Below, one piece after another: positions 9,933-20,598 of a stretch of DNA of 64,000 nucleotides (position 1 is its first letter; the number at the start of each line of letters is the position of its first letter). Below the pieces are notes generated by a model. It did not search any database. It saw only the letters and a list, made by a program, of their open reading frames with translations, and had not been told where the DNA came from. This DNA is from Burkholderia sp. SRS-W-2-2016 (GTDB lineage: Bacteria; Pseudomonadota; Gammaproteobacteria; Burkholderiales; Burkholderiaceae). The stretch lies in the NCBI RefSeq assembly GCF_001931485.1, contig NZ_MSDV01000006.1, positions 1 to 64,000 on the forward strand, read 5' to 3'. The position numbers and the translations under genes are program-made.

Positions 9933-10570
9933 GAAAGCCCCGAAATGTTCTTAAAGTCTTTGGTCGAATTAATTGATTTATGTGCTGCCCGCGAAAAGCG
10001 CGGTTCGCGGACGAGGTCCGCCTGTAATTCAATCTGCTCAGGCAGCGCCGATGCGGGCGGCCTGATAGAACGTGTTTGTGGTCGAGTTCAATGAGCGTCG
10101 GTCCGCAACCGGATGGCGCATGGAAGGCCCCGGCCGCTGGCGTGTTCAACGCCTGCTTACCGACAACCGATGCCTGATGGGAGTGTCGCCGCCGTGGCCG
10201 GAAAACGCGTCATCGATGCTTACAGCCTGTTCCCGGATGACAAGGCCAGGTAGCGGAAGTCTACCGAAGCTAATTTGTTAATTACAGGAGATTTATAAAA
10301 ACGCGCGCATGTAAGGAAATTTATGAGTGCTTTTTGCAACAGCAAACGTTTTACAAAAAACATCCAGAAAAAGGGCTTAATTTTTCTTTCCTGACGCCGT
10401 TATATAAGGCCCGGTGATTTTCTACTTGCGCTGGCGGCTGGGACGGTGACATGCCCACTTCGGTCGCGGGCTATGCCCGGATGTAAGCTTCCCGATTACC
10501 TCGCGCGTTACACTCGATGCTTTCTCGCCGCCGCGGCGGCGTCACTCGAAAACGGAACACGGAGAACGCA
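9933..10570. other. AT-richer intergenic region between tpsA and the FAH gene
   Basis: Holds no convincing gene. Bases about 10255-10430 are clearly richer in A and T than anything nearby and contain TATAAA- and TATATAA-like strings that could serve promoters in either direction. The region must carry the tpsAB promoter (minus strand) and that of the FAH gene (plus strand). A small hairpin GGTAG/CTACC lies near 10250. I could not assign a known riboswitch or RNA. Confidence 0.5.
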
Positions 10571-11269
<699 letters not shown>

Positions 11270-11304
11270 AGCGGCTCGTGGGGCAGGTGGAGGAGGCAGT
11301 CATC

Positions 11305-11949
11305 ATGAAGCTTTACAGCTATTTCCGTAGCTCCGCGTCGTACCGCGTACGCATCGCGCTGAACGTGAAGAACCTGCCGTACGACTACGTGCCCGTGCAC
11401 CTCGTGCGCGACGGCGGCGAGCAGTTGAAACCCGACTATCGGAAGGTCAACCCGGACGGCATCGTGCCGACGCTGGTCGACGGCCACGATGCGGTGCCGC
11501 AGTCGCTCGCGATCATCGAGTATCTGGAGGAGACGCATCCGGAGCCGCCGTTGCTGCCGAAGGCGCCGCTCGATCGCGCGTATGTGCGCTCGGTGGCGTT
11601 GCAGGTCGCGTGCGAGATTCATCCGCTGAACAATCTGCGCGTGCTGAAGTATCTGAAGCACACGCTGTGCGTGGATAGCGACGCGAAAGACGCGTGGTAC
11701 CGGCACTGGATCGACGCGGGCTTCGCGACGCTCGACGCGCATCTGGCCGGCGACGCGCGGACCGGCAAGCTGTGTTTCGGCGACACGCCGACGCTCGCGG
11801 ACGCGTGCCTGATCCCGCAGGTGTTCAACGCGCAGCGCTTCAACATCGATACGACGAAGTATTCGACTATCCAGCGCATCTACGATCACGCGATGCAGCT
11901 CGATGCGTTCGCGCGAGCGGCGCCGGGCGTGCAGCCGGATGCGGAGTGA
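11305..11949 (+). CDS. maiA: Maleylacetoacetate (or maleylpyruvate) isomerase, zeta-class GST
   Basis: Glutathione-dependent cis-trans isomerase of 214 residues. The start MKLYSYFRSSASYRVRIALN carries the SSxSxRVR glutathione site of zeta GSTs, followed by NPDGIVPTLVDG and PQSLAIIEYLEE of the thioredoxin-like domain; the C-terminal half is the helical domain. The ATG at 11305 is preceded by GGAGG. It follows the FAH-family gene closely and probably shares its transcript, feeding it the trans isomer. Which ring-cleavage product is used cannot be read from the sequence. Confidence 0.88.
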   Translation: MKLYSYFRSSASYRVRIALNVKNLPYDYVPVHLVRDGGEQLKPDYRKVNPDGIVPTLVDGHDAVPQSLAIIEYLEETHPEPPLLPKAPLDRAYVRSVALQVACEIHPLNNLRVLKYLKHTLCVDSDAKDAWYRHWIDAGFATLDAHLAGDARTGKLCFGDTPTLADACLIPQVFNAQRFNIDTTKYSTIQRIYDHAMQLDAFARAAPGVQPDAE

Positions 11950-11992
11950 TGCCGGGCTAGCTTCCGTTGCGGTTCACGCAGAGGTAGAAACG

Positions 11993-12024
11993 AAAAAAGG
12001 GCACTCCGAGGAGTGCCCTTTTTG
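11993..12024. terminator. Bidirectional intrinsic terminator
   Basis: A GGGCACTCC/GGAGTGCCC stem lies between an A-run and a T-run, so it can end both the maiA transcript (plus) and the ftsY transcript (minus). Confidence 0.9.
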
Positions 12025-12097
12025 CTGTCCGGAGCGGGCGAGAGCCCGAGCCTGAGCCTGCTTGCGGTGGCCGCGTGCTCGCCGCTCGTTCGCGGGT

Positions 12098-13249
12098 TCA
12101 GCCGCCCAGCAGCGCGTCCGAAAACTCTTCGGCGCTGAACGGCTGCAAATCCTCGACCTTTTCGCCGACGCCGATGAAATACACCGGAATCGGCCGCTGC
12201 CGCGCGATTGCCGCCAGAATCCCGCCCTTCGCGGTGCCGTCGAGCTTGGTGACGATCAGGCCGGTGAGGCCGAGCGCGTCGTCGAATGCCTTGACCTGGG
12301 TGAGCGCGTTCTGGCCGGTGTTCGCGTCGATCACCAGCAGCACTTCGTGCGGCGCGCCGTCCTGCGCCTTGCCGATCACCCGCTTGACCTTGCGCAGCTC
12401 TTCCATCAGATGCAGCTGGGTCGGCAGACGGCCGGCCGTGTCGGCCATCATCACGTCGATCTTGCGCGCGCGCGCGGCGCCGACCGCGTCGAAGATCACC
12501 GCGGCCGGGTCGCCGCTTTCCTGCGCGACCACGGTCACGTTATTGCGCTGGCCCCAGACCGCCAGTTGCTCGCGCGCGGCCGCGCGGAACGTGTCGCCGG
12601 CGGCCAGCAGCACCGACTGATCGAAGCTCTGCAAATGCTTGGCGAGTTTGCCGATGCTGGTGGTTTTGCCCGCACCGTTCACGCCGGCGATCATCATCAC
12701 CAGCGGCTTTGCGCGGCCGAGCATCAGCGATTTTTCGAGCGGCTTCAGCAACTCGACGAGCAGCGAACGCAGCGCCGTCTTGACCTGCTGCGGGTCGGTC
12801 AGACGCTCGTTGCGGACCTTTTCGCGCAGCGATTCGAGCAGGAACTCGGTCGCCTCGACGCCGGCATCCGACATCAGCAGCGCGGTTTCGAGCTCTTCGT
12901 ACAGGTCCTCGTCGATCTTGGCGCCGACGAAAATGCCGGTCAGGCTCGAACTCGTTTTCGACAGCCCGCTTTTCAGGCGGGTGAGCCACGAGCGCTTCGC
13001 GCCCGCGTCCAGCATCGGCGGCGGGACGATTTCGACCGCTCCGGAGACGGCGTCTTCCGGCTCGGGCTGCGGCTCGATGATGGTCGTGACCGCCGGCGCG
13101 GCGGACTCGGGGAACTCGAAGGCCTCGATTGGCGCATCGGGCTCGACAGGCGCGGCTTCGGGCGTCGCGTCTTCTGGCGCCGCCTGCGATTCGTCTGCCG
13201 CGGTATCGGACTCTTTCGAACCCTTGAATCGTTTGAAAAAGCTGAACAT
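12098..13249 (-). CDS. ftsY: Signal recognition particle receptor FtsY
   Basis: SRP-type GTPase of 383 residues that docks ribosome-SRP complexes at the inner membrane. A short basic start (MFSFFKRFKG) is followed by an acidic, alanine/glutamate-rich A domain to about residue 85, then the N helical bundle and the G domain with P-loop [23 protein letters not shown] and TKLDGTAKGG. All catalytic motifs are intact. It is transcribed away from rsmD, the order seen in many proteobacteria. Confidence 0.97.
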   Translation of the reverse strand: MFSFFKRFKGSKESDTAADESQAAPEDATPEAAPVEPDAPIEAFEFPESAAPAVTTIIEPQPEPEDAVSGAVEIVPPPMLDAGAKRSWLTRLKSGLSKTSSSLTGIFVGAKIDEDLYEELETALLMSDAGVEATEFLLESLREKVRNERLTDPQQVKTALRSLLVELLKPLEKSLMLGRAKPLVMMIAGVNGAGKTTSIGKLAKHLQSFDQSVLLAAGDTFRAAAREQLAVWGQRNNVTVVAQESGDPAAVIFDAVGAARARKIDVMMADTAGRLPTQLHLMEELRKVKRVIGKAQDGAPHEVLLVIDANTGQNALTQVKAFDDALGLTGLIVTKLDGTAKGGILAAIARQRPIPVYFIGVGEKVEDLQPFSAEEFSDALLGG

Positions 13250-13489
13250 GATCTGGCGTATGGGAGAGCGCGCCGGTGGCGCGCAGCCGGCACGGGACCG
13301 GCGAAGCGGAGGGCAGCGCCGCGCTGCGGATGGCAGGGCGCTGGCAGCCGCACATTTTATCAGGCGTGCCGCAGTGCGTCGTATCGGCTGATCGGCCAGG
13401 CTGGACGCGCGCCACCCCTGTGGTAACGTGGGCGCTCCGACCCCCGCGCAACGGCGCGGCGGGCGTTTTCATCACGTAATCGAAACTGC

Positions 13490-14104
13490 ATGCCTCGTTC
13501 TGCACCCTCACGCGCCGCCGGCGCTTCGTCCAAAAGCGGTAAGCCCCATGCCATTCGCATCATCGGCGGCGACTGGAAACGCACGCCGCTGCCCGTGCTC
13601 GATCTGGACGGCCTGCGCCCGACCCCCGACCGCGTCCGCGAGACGCTGTTCAACTGGCTCGGCCAGCGTCTGGACGGCCAGCACTGCCTGGATCTCTTTG
13701 CCGGCAGCGGCGCGCTCGGCTTCGAGGCCGCGTCGCGCGGCGCGGCGCGCGTGCTGATGGTTGAGCGTAACGGGCGTGCCGCCGGTCAGTTGCGCGCGAA
13801 CCAGCAGCGGCTGGAGGCGCGCATGATCGAAATCGCCGAAGCGGACGGCTTGCGGCTTGCTGCGAGTCTCGCGCCCGCGTCGTTCGACGTCGTGTTTCTC
13901 GATCCGCCGTTCGACGCAGACCTGCTCGGCAAGGCGCTCGAACTCAGCGTGCCGCTGGTGCGCGCGGACGGTTTCCTGTACGTAGAGTCGGGCGACGCGC
14001 TCGAGCCGGCCAGCCACGCGCCGCTCGCCGGCTGGGAGGTGGTGCGGCAGGGCAAGGCGGGTGCTGTCCACTTCCATTTGCTGCAGCGCGAAAATAAGGA
14101 ATAA
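13490..14104 (+). CDS. rsmD: 16S rRNA (guanine(966)-N2)-methyltransferase RsmD
   Basis: SAM-dependent methyltransferase of 204 residues acting on G966 of 16S rRNA in the 30S subunit. The family start RIIGGDWKRTPLPV, the RPTPDRVRETLFNWL segment, the SAM loop LDLFAGSGALGFEA and the catalytic DPPF are all present. A basic, serine-rich N-terminal extension of about 20 residues precedes the fold. It is divergent from ftsY and lies 112 nt upstream of coaD. Confidence 0.95.
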   Translation: MPRSAPSRAAGASSKSGKPHAIRIIGGDWKRTPLPVLDLDGLRPTPDRVRETLFNWLGQRLDGQHCLDLFAGSGALGFEAASRGAARVLMVERNGRAAGQLRANQQRLEARMIEIAEADGLRLAASLAPASFDVVFLDPPFDADLLGKALELSVPLVRADGFLYVESGDALEPASHAPLAGWEVVRQGKAGAVHFHLLQRENKE

Positions 14105-14198
14105 TGCGCGTTCCAAAAAGGGGCCGGGCGGTTTATCGTCACCCGCGGTATTGAGCAGGAAGCGTCGCGTGGACGCGCAGAAGTGCCCTTTTGTCTGA

Positions 14199-14726
<528 letters not shown>

Positions 14727-14784
14727 GCCGAACCGGCGTAAACTGTCGGTTTTGACGGATCAAAGCCGGCCGCGGCCGGCATGA

Positions 14785-15054
<270 letters not shown>

Positions 15055-15072
15055 GATTCGCGAGTCGGGCGT

Positions 15073-15115
15073 AAAAAAACGGCGAAGGCTGAGAGGCCTT
15101 CGCCGTTTTTCTTTT
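15073..15115. terminator. Bidirectional intrinsic terminator
   Basis: A 13-bp stem (AAACGGCGAAGGC with its complement) with a short loop, A-run on the left and T-run on the right, lies between the convergent ferredoxin and hisC genes. Confidence 0.93.
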
Positions 15116-15147
15116 GCGGCGGCGGTTTTGTGTTGCGGGTTTGACGC

Positions 15148-16227
15148 TTAGCCGACGTACGCGCTGAAAATCCCGCGCAGCGCGTCGAGCAGGATGTCGC
15201 ATTCGGCGTCGGTGCCGACCGAGATCCGCAGATGCTGGTCGATGCGCGGCGCGTTGAAGTGGCGCACGAAGATTTCCTTCTCGCGCAGCCGCGCCACCAG
15301 CATCGTCGCGTCATAGCCCGGATGGCGCGCGAACAGCAGATTCGCGGCCGACGGCACCACTTCGAAGCCCAGCGCGGTCAACTCCGCCGCAAGTCGCTCG
15401 CGGCTCGCGATCACCTTCGCGCGGCAGTCGCGGAACCATGCGTCGTCTTCGTACGCGGCGATGGCCGCGACTTGCGCGAGACGGTCGAGCGGGTAGGAGT
15501 TGAAGCTGTCCTTCACGCGATTGAGCGCGTCGATCAACGCCGGGTCGCCGAACGCAAAGCCGACCCGCATGCCGGCCAGCGAACGCGACTTCGATACGGT
15601 TTGCACGACCAGCAGATTCGGATAGCGATCGATCAGCGCAATCGCCGACTGCGCGCCGAAATCGACATAGGCTTCATCGACGACCACCACCGATTCCGGG
15701 TGACTCGCAACCAGCCGCTCGATGTCCGCGAGCGGCAGCGGCCGGCCGGTCGGTGCGTTCGGGTTCGGGAACAGGATGCCGCCGTTCGGCACCGCGTAGT
15801 CGTCGATCCTGATCGCGAAGTTCTCGTCGAGCGGGATGGTCCGGTAGTCGACCTCGAACAGCTTCGCGTAGGTCGGGTAGAAGCTGTACGTGATGTCCGG
15901 GAACAGCAGCGGCTTGTCGTGCTTGAGCAGGGCCTGGAACGTCAGCGCGAGCACTTCGTCGGAGCCGTTGCCCGCGAACACCTGGTCGGCGCGGATGCCG
16001 TGATAGGCGGCCACCGTTTCGCGCAGCTTGCGCGCGGTCGGGTCGGGATAGCGGCGCAGCGCTTCGGCGGTGTCGCCGAGCTCGCCGCGGATCGCGTCGA
16101 GCACGCGCGGCGACGGCGGGTACGGATTCTCGTTGGTGTTCAGCTTCACCGGATGCGCGAGCGCGGGCTGTTCGCCCGGCACATACGGCGTCAGACGATG
16201 AACGATGTCACTCCAGTAGCGGCTCAA
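15148..16227 (-). CDS. hisC: Histidinol-phosphate aminotransferase
   Basis: PLP-dependent class II aminotransferase of histidine synthesis, 359 residues. [14 protein letters not shown] at residues 26-39, NPNAPTGR, and the PLP lysine in [15 protein letters not shown] are visible, as is the late substrate-phosphate arginine region. The start is a TTG at 16225-16227, preceded by GAGGAG at a good distance and giving the family start MSRYWSDIV; no ATG fits. It lies 62 nt downstream of pth and probably reads through from it. This is a paralogue outside the main his operon, as is common in this group. Confidence 0.93.
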   Translation of the reverse strand: MSRYWSDIVHRLTPYVPGEQPALAHPVKLNTNENPYPPSPRVLDAIRGELGDTAEALRRYPDPTARKLRETVAAYHGIRADQVFAGNGSDEVLALTFQALLKHDKPLLFPDITYSFYPTYAKLFEVDYRTIPLDENFAIRIDDYAVPNGGILFPNPNAPTGRPLPLADIERLVASHPESVVVVDEAYVDFGAQSAIALIDRYPNLLVVQTVSKSRSLAGMRVGFAFGDPALIDALNRVKDSFNSYPLDRLAQVAAIAAYEDDAWFRDCRAKVIASRERLAAELTALGFEVVPSAANLLFARHPGYDATMLVARLREKEIFVRHFNAPRIDQHLRISVGTDAECDILLDALRGIFSAYVG

Positions 16228-16289
16228 GCGATTCTCCTCGCGGGGTCGGTTGCGGTATCGATGCAGCTGGCGCGTTTCATCGCGCCCAG

Positions 16290-16895
16290 CTAGCTGTTGT
16301 TGCGATGCAGTTGCATCATCGCGCGCTCGAGCTCGCCTTTGATGATTTGCGGCATCACCGCGAGCGCGCGTTCGATCGACGCGTCGATCACGTCCTGTTC
16401 TTCGCGCCGCGGCGGCTTCAGCACGTAGTTCGCGACGTCCGGCTTCGCGCCGGCGCGCGCGCTTTCCGGAATCAGGTCGCGCGGATGGCCGATGCCGATG
16501 CGTAGCCGCCAGTATTGCTGCGACGACAGATGCGCACTGATGTCCTTCAGCCCATTATGGCCGCCGCTGCCGCCACCGAGCTTGAGCTTGACGCTGCCGG
16601 GCGGCATGTCGAGCTCGTCGTGCGCGACGAGGATTTCATCGGGAAGAATCTTGAAGAACTGCGCAACCGCGACGACCGACTGCCCGGAGCGGTTCATATA
16701 CGTCTGCGGCTCCAGCAGATGCACTTCTTCGCCATGCAGCCGCGCCTTTGCGTAAAAACCGTGAAAGCGCCGCTCGTCGCGCAGCGTCGTGCCGGCTTCG
16801 CGGGCGAGTTGATCGACCAGCCAGAAGCCGGCGTTGTGGCGCGTTGCGGTGTATTCGGCGCCCGGATTGCCGAGCCCGACGATCAGTTTGATCAT
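16290..16895 (-). CDS. pth: Peptidyl-tRNA hydrolase
   Basis: Recycles tRNA by cleaving peptidyl-tRNA dropped from the ribosome. The 201-residue product begins [15 protein letters not shown] and has the catalytic histidine in TRHNAGFW, plus the conserved YMNRSGQS and [11 protein letters not shown] segments. Full length for the family. It follows rplY, the common bacterial order, but an intrinsic terminator lies between them, so pth may have its own promoter or depend on read-through. Confidence 0.96.
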   Translation of the reverse strand: MIKLIVGLGNPGAEYTATRHNAGFWLVDQLAREAGTTLRDERRFHGFYAKARLHGEEVHLLEPQTYMNRSGQSVVAVAQFFKILPDEILVAHDELDMPPGSVKLKLGGGSGGHNGLKDISAHLSSQQYWRLRIGIGHPRDLIPESARAGAKPDVANYVLKPPRREEQDVIDASIERALAVMPQIIKGELERAMMQLHRNNS

Positions 16896-16950
16896 GATTG
16901 CGTGGATCCAACTGGCCCGGCGGTGCAGCGCGGCCGGGTAAATTAAGCCG

Positions 16951-16983
16951 AAAAAAAACCCGCCAGGGCGAACCTCGGCGGGT
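16951..16983 (-). terminator. Intrinsic terminator of rplY
   Basis: Read on the minus strand, an ACCCGCC/GGCGGGT stem with a 12-nt loop is followed by eight U residues, about 60 nt past the rplY stop. Confidence 0.9.
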
Positions 16984-17044
16984 CACATCGACCGTTTCAT
17001 ACGAAACGGATCGAGAGGATTGCTTGCTTCGAACCGGTAGGTTC

Positions 17045-17659
17045 TTAGGCAGCCGGCGTTTCGCCTTCAGCAGCAGCTGCGTCTTCAGCGATCGCACCAG
17101 CCGGGATCGTTGCGGAAGCAACGACCGGGTTTTCCGCGTCGACGTGAGCGACCAGCGCAACACCTGCCGGCAGCGTGATGTCCTTGGCGTGAACCGATTG
17201 ACCAGCTTCGATCTTCGCGAGGTCGACTTCGATGAATTCCGGCAGTGCCGACGGCAGGCACTCGATTTCGATTTCGTTGAGGACGTGCGAGATCACCGCG
17301 CTCGACAGCTTCACTGCCGGGTTGGTTTCCTGGTTCATGAAGTGCAGCGGCACCTTGGTGTGCAGCTTCTTCGACGAGTCGACGCGCTGGAAGTCCACGT
17401 GCAGCACGAGCTGACGGAACGGGTGGTATTGCACGTCGCGCAGCAGAACCTGTTGCGACTTGCCTGCCACTTCCAGGTCGAGGATCGACGAGTGGAAAAC
17501 TTCTTTCTTCAGCGCGTGCCACAGGGCGTTGTGATCGAGTTCGATCAGTTGCGTGTCAGCACCGGCGCCATAAACGATACCCGGGGTCTTGCCCGAGTTA
17601 CGCAGGCGGCGGCTCGCACCCGTACCTTGCAGGGAACGCTCGAAAGCGACTACTTTCAT
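17045..17659 (-). CDS. rplY: 50S ribosomal protein L25 (CTC/TL5 form)
   Basis: 5S rRNA-binding ribosomal protein of 204 residues, the long form with an N-terminal L25 domain ([24 protein letters not shown]) and a C-terminal beta domain ending in an alanine/glutamate tail. The ATG at 17657-17659 is chosen over a long upstream open frame because it gives the exact family start. It lies between prs and pth, separated from each by a terminator hairpin. Confidence 0.96.
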   Translation of the reverse strand: MKVVAFERSLQGTGASRRLRNSGKTPGIVYGAGADTQLIELDHNALWHALKKEVFHSSILDLEVAGKSQQVLLRDVQYHPFRQLVLHVDFQRVDSSKKLHTKVPLHFMNQETNPAVKLSSAVISHVLNEIEIECLPSALPEFIEVDLAKIEAGQSVHAKDITLPAGVALVAHVDAENPVVASATIPAGAIAEDAAAAEGETPAA

Positions 17660-17773
17660 GTTGAATCTCCAATGCACTACCCGCGACCAGGTAGTAAAAA
17701 GCAGGGCCTCGAAGCCGTAATGGCTGAGGCCCGGGATAGCGACACGAACCTTCGTTCGTTCGTGCCGATTGTG

Positions 17774-17811
17774 CAAAAACGCCGCGTTTCGCATGAAGCG
17801 ATACGCGGCGT
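17774..17811 (-). terminator. Intrinsic terminator of prs
   Basis: On the minus strand a 9-bp ACGCCGCGT stem with an inner TCGC/GCGA extension is followed by five U residues, starting 13 nt after the prs stop. Confidence 0.85.
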
Positions 17812-17823
17812 CTTCGCAAATGC

Positions 17824-18780
17824 TTAGCTTTCGGCGAACAGCGACATCACCGAATCGCCGCGGCGGATCCGCGAGAACGTTTCGGCGAGCAGGCCGGCGC
17901 TCGTCAGCGAACGGATCTTTGCGCACGAACGGGCTTCTTCGCCGAGCGGGATCGTGTCCGTGACCACCAGTTCGTCGAGTGCGGAAGCGGCGATACGCTC
18001 GCCCGCGCCGCCCGACAGAACCGGGTGAGTAGCGTATGCGAACACCTGCTTCGCACCGCGTTCCTTCAGAACCTGCGCAGCCTTGCACAGCGTGCCGGCG
18101 GTGTCGACCATGTCGTCCATGATCACGCAGGTGCGGCCGTCGACTTCACCGATGATGTTCATCACTTCGGCGACGTTCGCCTTCGGGCGACGCTTGTCGA
18201 TGATCGCGAGGTCGCAATTGAGCTGCTTTGCGAGAGCCCGGGCACGCACCACGCCGCCGACGTCCGGCGAAACGACCAGCAGGTTTTCGTGATTCTGCTT
18301 GCGCAGATCGCCGAGCAACACGGGCGTTGCGTAGATGTTGTCGACCGGGATGTCGAAGAAGCCCTGAATCTGGTCGGCGTGCAGATCCATCGTGATGATC
18401 CGCTCGACGCCGGCGATTTCCAGCATGTTCGCCACGACCTTCGCCGAGATGGCGACGCGCGCCGAACGCGGGCGACGATCCTGACGGGCATAGCCGAAGT
18501 AGGGGATGGCTGCGGTGATCCGGCCAGCGGATGCGCGCTTGAGCGCATCGACCATGATCATCAGTTCCATCAGATTGTCGTTGGCCGGCGCGCACGTGGA
18601 TTGCAGGACGAAGACATCCTTGCCACGCACGTTTTCCTGAATCTCGACCTGGATTTCACCGTCCGAGAAACGGCTAACCATTGCTTTGCCGAGGGGAATA
18701 CCGAGGTTCTTGACGACTTCCTGTGCAAGCGCGGGATTTGCGTTGCCAGTAAAAACCATCAGGCCGTCATGGCTGCTCAT
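17824..18780 (-). CDS. prs: Ribose-phosphate pyrophosphokinase
   Basis: Makes PRPP from ribose 5-phosphate and ATP for purine, pyrimidine, histidine and NAD synthesis. The 318-residue product contains the class I signature [14 protein letters not shown], the flexible-loop RQDRRPRS segment and the PRPP loop [14 protein letters not shown]. Full length with an intact start [16 protein letters not shown]. It follows tRNA-Gln and ispE on the same strand. Confidence 0.97.
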   Translation of the reverse strand: MSSHDGLMVFTGNANPALAQEVVKNLGIPLGKAMVSRFSDGEIQVEIQENVRGKDVFVLQSTCAPANDNLMELMIMVDALKRASAGRITAAIPYFGYARQDRRPRSARVAISAKVVANMLEIAGVERIITMDLHADQIQGFFDIPVDNIYATPVLLGDLRKQNHENLLVVSPDVGGVVRARALAKQLNCDLAIIDKRRPKANVAEVMNIIGEVDGRTCVIMDDMVDTAGTLCKAAQVLKERGAKQVFAYATHPVLSGGAGERIAASALDELVVTDTIPLGEEARSCAKIRSLTSAGLLAETFSRIRRGDSVMSLFAES

Positions 18781-18843
18781 CGTGCACCTACTTCAGGCTG
18801 GGGGCGGGGGAGAAATTGAACTACAGCGAACTACGAGAGTTTT

Positions 18844-18920
18844 TGGCAGGGGAGAAAGGATTCGAACCTTTGCATGCCGGAATCAAAATCCGGTGCCTTA
18901 ACCAGCTTGGCGACTCCCCT
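18844..18920 (-). tRNA. tRNA-Gln (UUG anticodon)
   Basis: A 77-nt cloverleaf with encoded CCA. Acceptor arms AGGGGAG and CTCCCCT pair fully, the anticodon stem CCGGA/TCCGG holds the loop TTTTGAT with anticodon TTG, and the T arm has GGTTCGAATCC. It sits between ispE and prs, the usual place in Burkholderiaceae. Confidence 0.97.
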
Positions 18921-18972
18921 ACACTAACTTTGAGCTCCGCCGAACGTGGAGTTTCGTTCGACGATGCAAAAC

Positions 18973-19854
18973 TTATGACGCGAAAGCAAAGAGTGGATGT
19001 TGATCCAGGCCGGCGGCTACTGCGCTGTTCCATTCGCCGGGCAGTTTGGCTTGCGCCGCTTCTGCTTCAGCTTTGCTACGGAACGCTGCAAAAACGCTTG
19101 CACCTGATCCGGACATCCGCGCCGGCGCGATGTTTTCAAACCATCGCAGCACTTGCGCTACTTCCGCGTACTTTCCTACGACAACCTGCTGCATATCATT
19201 CCGGCCGAAGCTTTCTGGCCATTCAGTGTTGCAGCTAAGTTCTGCAGGAAAGTCCGTAATTATGAGAGGCTTCGAATCTCTTGTCAACGTTTTTTCTGAA
19301 AAAATCGCTGCCGTTGGGACCTGCACTCTCGGCGTCACTACCAGGAAGTGACGCGGCGGCAATTGTACAACGTCCAAAGCTTCTCCGACACCCTCAGCAA
19401 ATGCATTTTTTCCGAACACGAAAAAAGGTACGTCCGCGCCGAGTTTCAGCGCGAGATCCTGCAATTCCTGGCGCGGCAGATTGAGCTTCCAGAGTCGATT
19501 GAGTGCGAGCAATACGGTCGCCGCGTCGGAGCTGCCGCCGCCGAGACCCGCGCCCATCGGCAGACGCTTCTCGATTTCGATCTCGACGCCTTCGTTTGAG
19601 CCCGTACGCGCTTTCAGCAACGTCGCTGCGCGCACGGTGAGGTCCTGCTCGGCCGGCACCCCGGCGATTTCGGTGCGGCGCGTGATGAGGCCGTCGTTAC
19701 GCCGCGTGAAGTGCAACGTGTCGCCCCAGTCGAGCAACTGGAATACCGTTTGCAGCGTGTGATAACCATCCGGCCGGCGACCGGTGATATGCAGGAAGAG
19801 ATTCAGTTTCGCCGGTGCGAGGCAGTCGCGCAGCGAATCGGCTGTTTCGATCAT
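18973..19854 (-). CDS. ispE: 4-diphosphocytidyl-2-C-methyl-D-erythritol kinase
   Basis: GHMP-family kinase of the MEP isoprenoid pathway, 293 residues. [22 protein letters not shown] is preceded by a short N-terminal stretch, the ATP loop [14 protein letters not shown] is intact, and the C-terminal [12 protein letters not shown] motif is present. Preceded by lolB on the same strand with a strong inverted repeat between them, followed by tRNA-Gln. Confidence 0.96.
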   Translation of the reverse strand: MIETADSLRDCLAPAKLNLFLHITGRRPDGYHTLQTVFQLLDWGDTLHFTRRNDGLITRRTEIAGVPAEQDLTVRAATLLKARTGSNEGVEIEIEKRLPMGAGLGGGSSDAATVLLALNRLWKLNLPRQELQDLALKLGADVPFFVFGKNAFAEGVGEALDVVQLPPRHFLVVTPRVQVPTAAIFSEKTLTRDSKPLIITDFPAELSCNTEWPESFGRNDMQQVVVGKYAEVAQVLRWFENIAPARMSGSGASVFAAFRSKAEAEAAQAKLPGEWNSAVAAGLDQHPLFAFAS

Positions 19855-19923
19855 GAGTGAAAACTAAAACGACATGCACCAGCGTGGCGCTGAAGCGAAA
19901 ACAATAGAAGAGCGAGAAGTTGC

Positions 19924-19969
19924 TTGAGACATTGTGGCCACAGGCTACGCCGTGGCCACAATGTCTCAA
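19924..19969. repeat. 18-bp perfect inverted repeat spanning the lolB stop codon
   Basis: Arms at 19924-19941 and 19952-19969 are perfect complements (TTGAGACATTGTGGCCAC and its reverse complement) around a 10-nt loop. The lolB stop codon lies inside the proximal arm. There is no T-run, so it is not a standard terminator; it could act as a 3'-end stabiliser or a processing site between lolB and ispE. Confidence 0.9.
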
Positions 19970-20598
19970 CGATCCAGCACCAGCTTGATGTCGAGCGGCG
20001 GCTCCGCACGGCTCAGATTGACGCGCTTCACGCCGGTGGCGGGCGCATCGGCGTACGCGAGATAGTCGATGGTCCAGCCGTCCTGGGTGATCTGCTTCAG
20101 GCGCGACGGTTGTTCGGGGTCCTTCTCGGTTTGCGCGCGCGAGGTCGGGGCAGGCGACGGCTGCAACCAGTACCGCAGTCCTTCGACCGGCAACGTGAAG
20201 CCGAGCGCATTCTGCATCAAGGTCGACACGTTATCCGCGGTGAGCGGCGCGCGGTTCGGCAATTCGAGCGTGGCCGAAGCGGGCGACGACGTGACGATCG
20301 CGAGCGTCTGGCCGAGCGGATTGCGCAACTGCAGGGTGACGGTATTGCCGGTTTCCTGCCACGAGAAATTGCCGTAAGCGTTTTGCTGGTGGCCGTACTG
20401 ATCGCTGTACTGGACCGCGAAGCGGCCCTGATACGAGCGGCTCGTCTGCGCGGTGACTTCGGTCGCGGCATTCGAAGTGGACGGCCCCTGCGGTTTCACT
20501 GATGCGCAACCGGCCAGCGCGACAACCGCTGCCGCCGCGAAACCGAGCGCCATACCGCGCGGCGCCCGGGGAAAGGAAATCAAACGGGAAAGACGCAT
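19966..20598 (-). CDS. lolB: Outer-membrane lipoprotein insertion protein LolB
   Basis: Lipoprotein that receives lipoproteins from LolA and inserts them in the outer membrane. The 210-residue product starts MRLSRLISF, has a hydrophobic signal and the lipobox VALAGC, then the LolB barrel (YQGRFAVQYSDQYG, GNFSWQETGNTVTLQLRNPLGQ, YWLQPSPAP). The ATG overlaps the TPR gene stop as TGATG, and TPR protein-lolB-ispE is a conserved order. The ATG at 20596-20598 was preferred to an upstream start because it gives a proper lipoprotein signal. Confidence 0.93.
   Translation of the reverse strand: MRLSRLISFPRAPRGMALGFAAAAVVALAGCASVKPQGPSTSNAATEVTAQTSRSYQGRFAVQYSDQYGHQQNAYGNFSWQETGNTVTLQLRNPLGQTLAIVTSSPASATLELPNRAPLTADNVSTLMQNALGFTLPVEGLRYWLQPSPAPTSRAQTEKDPEQPSRLKQITQDGWTIDYLAYADAPATGVKRVNLSRAEPPLDIKLVLDR

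Noticed and set aside
10140..10290. Possible c-di-GMP (GEMM) riboswitch-like segment
   Set aside because: GGTAGCGG...CTACCGA resembles the 3' part of GEMM-I, but the conserved GGGCAAACC and GACGCAAAGCC parts are missing and the gene downstream is a metabolic hydrolase 300 nt away.
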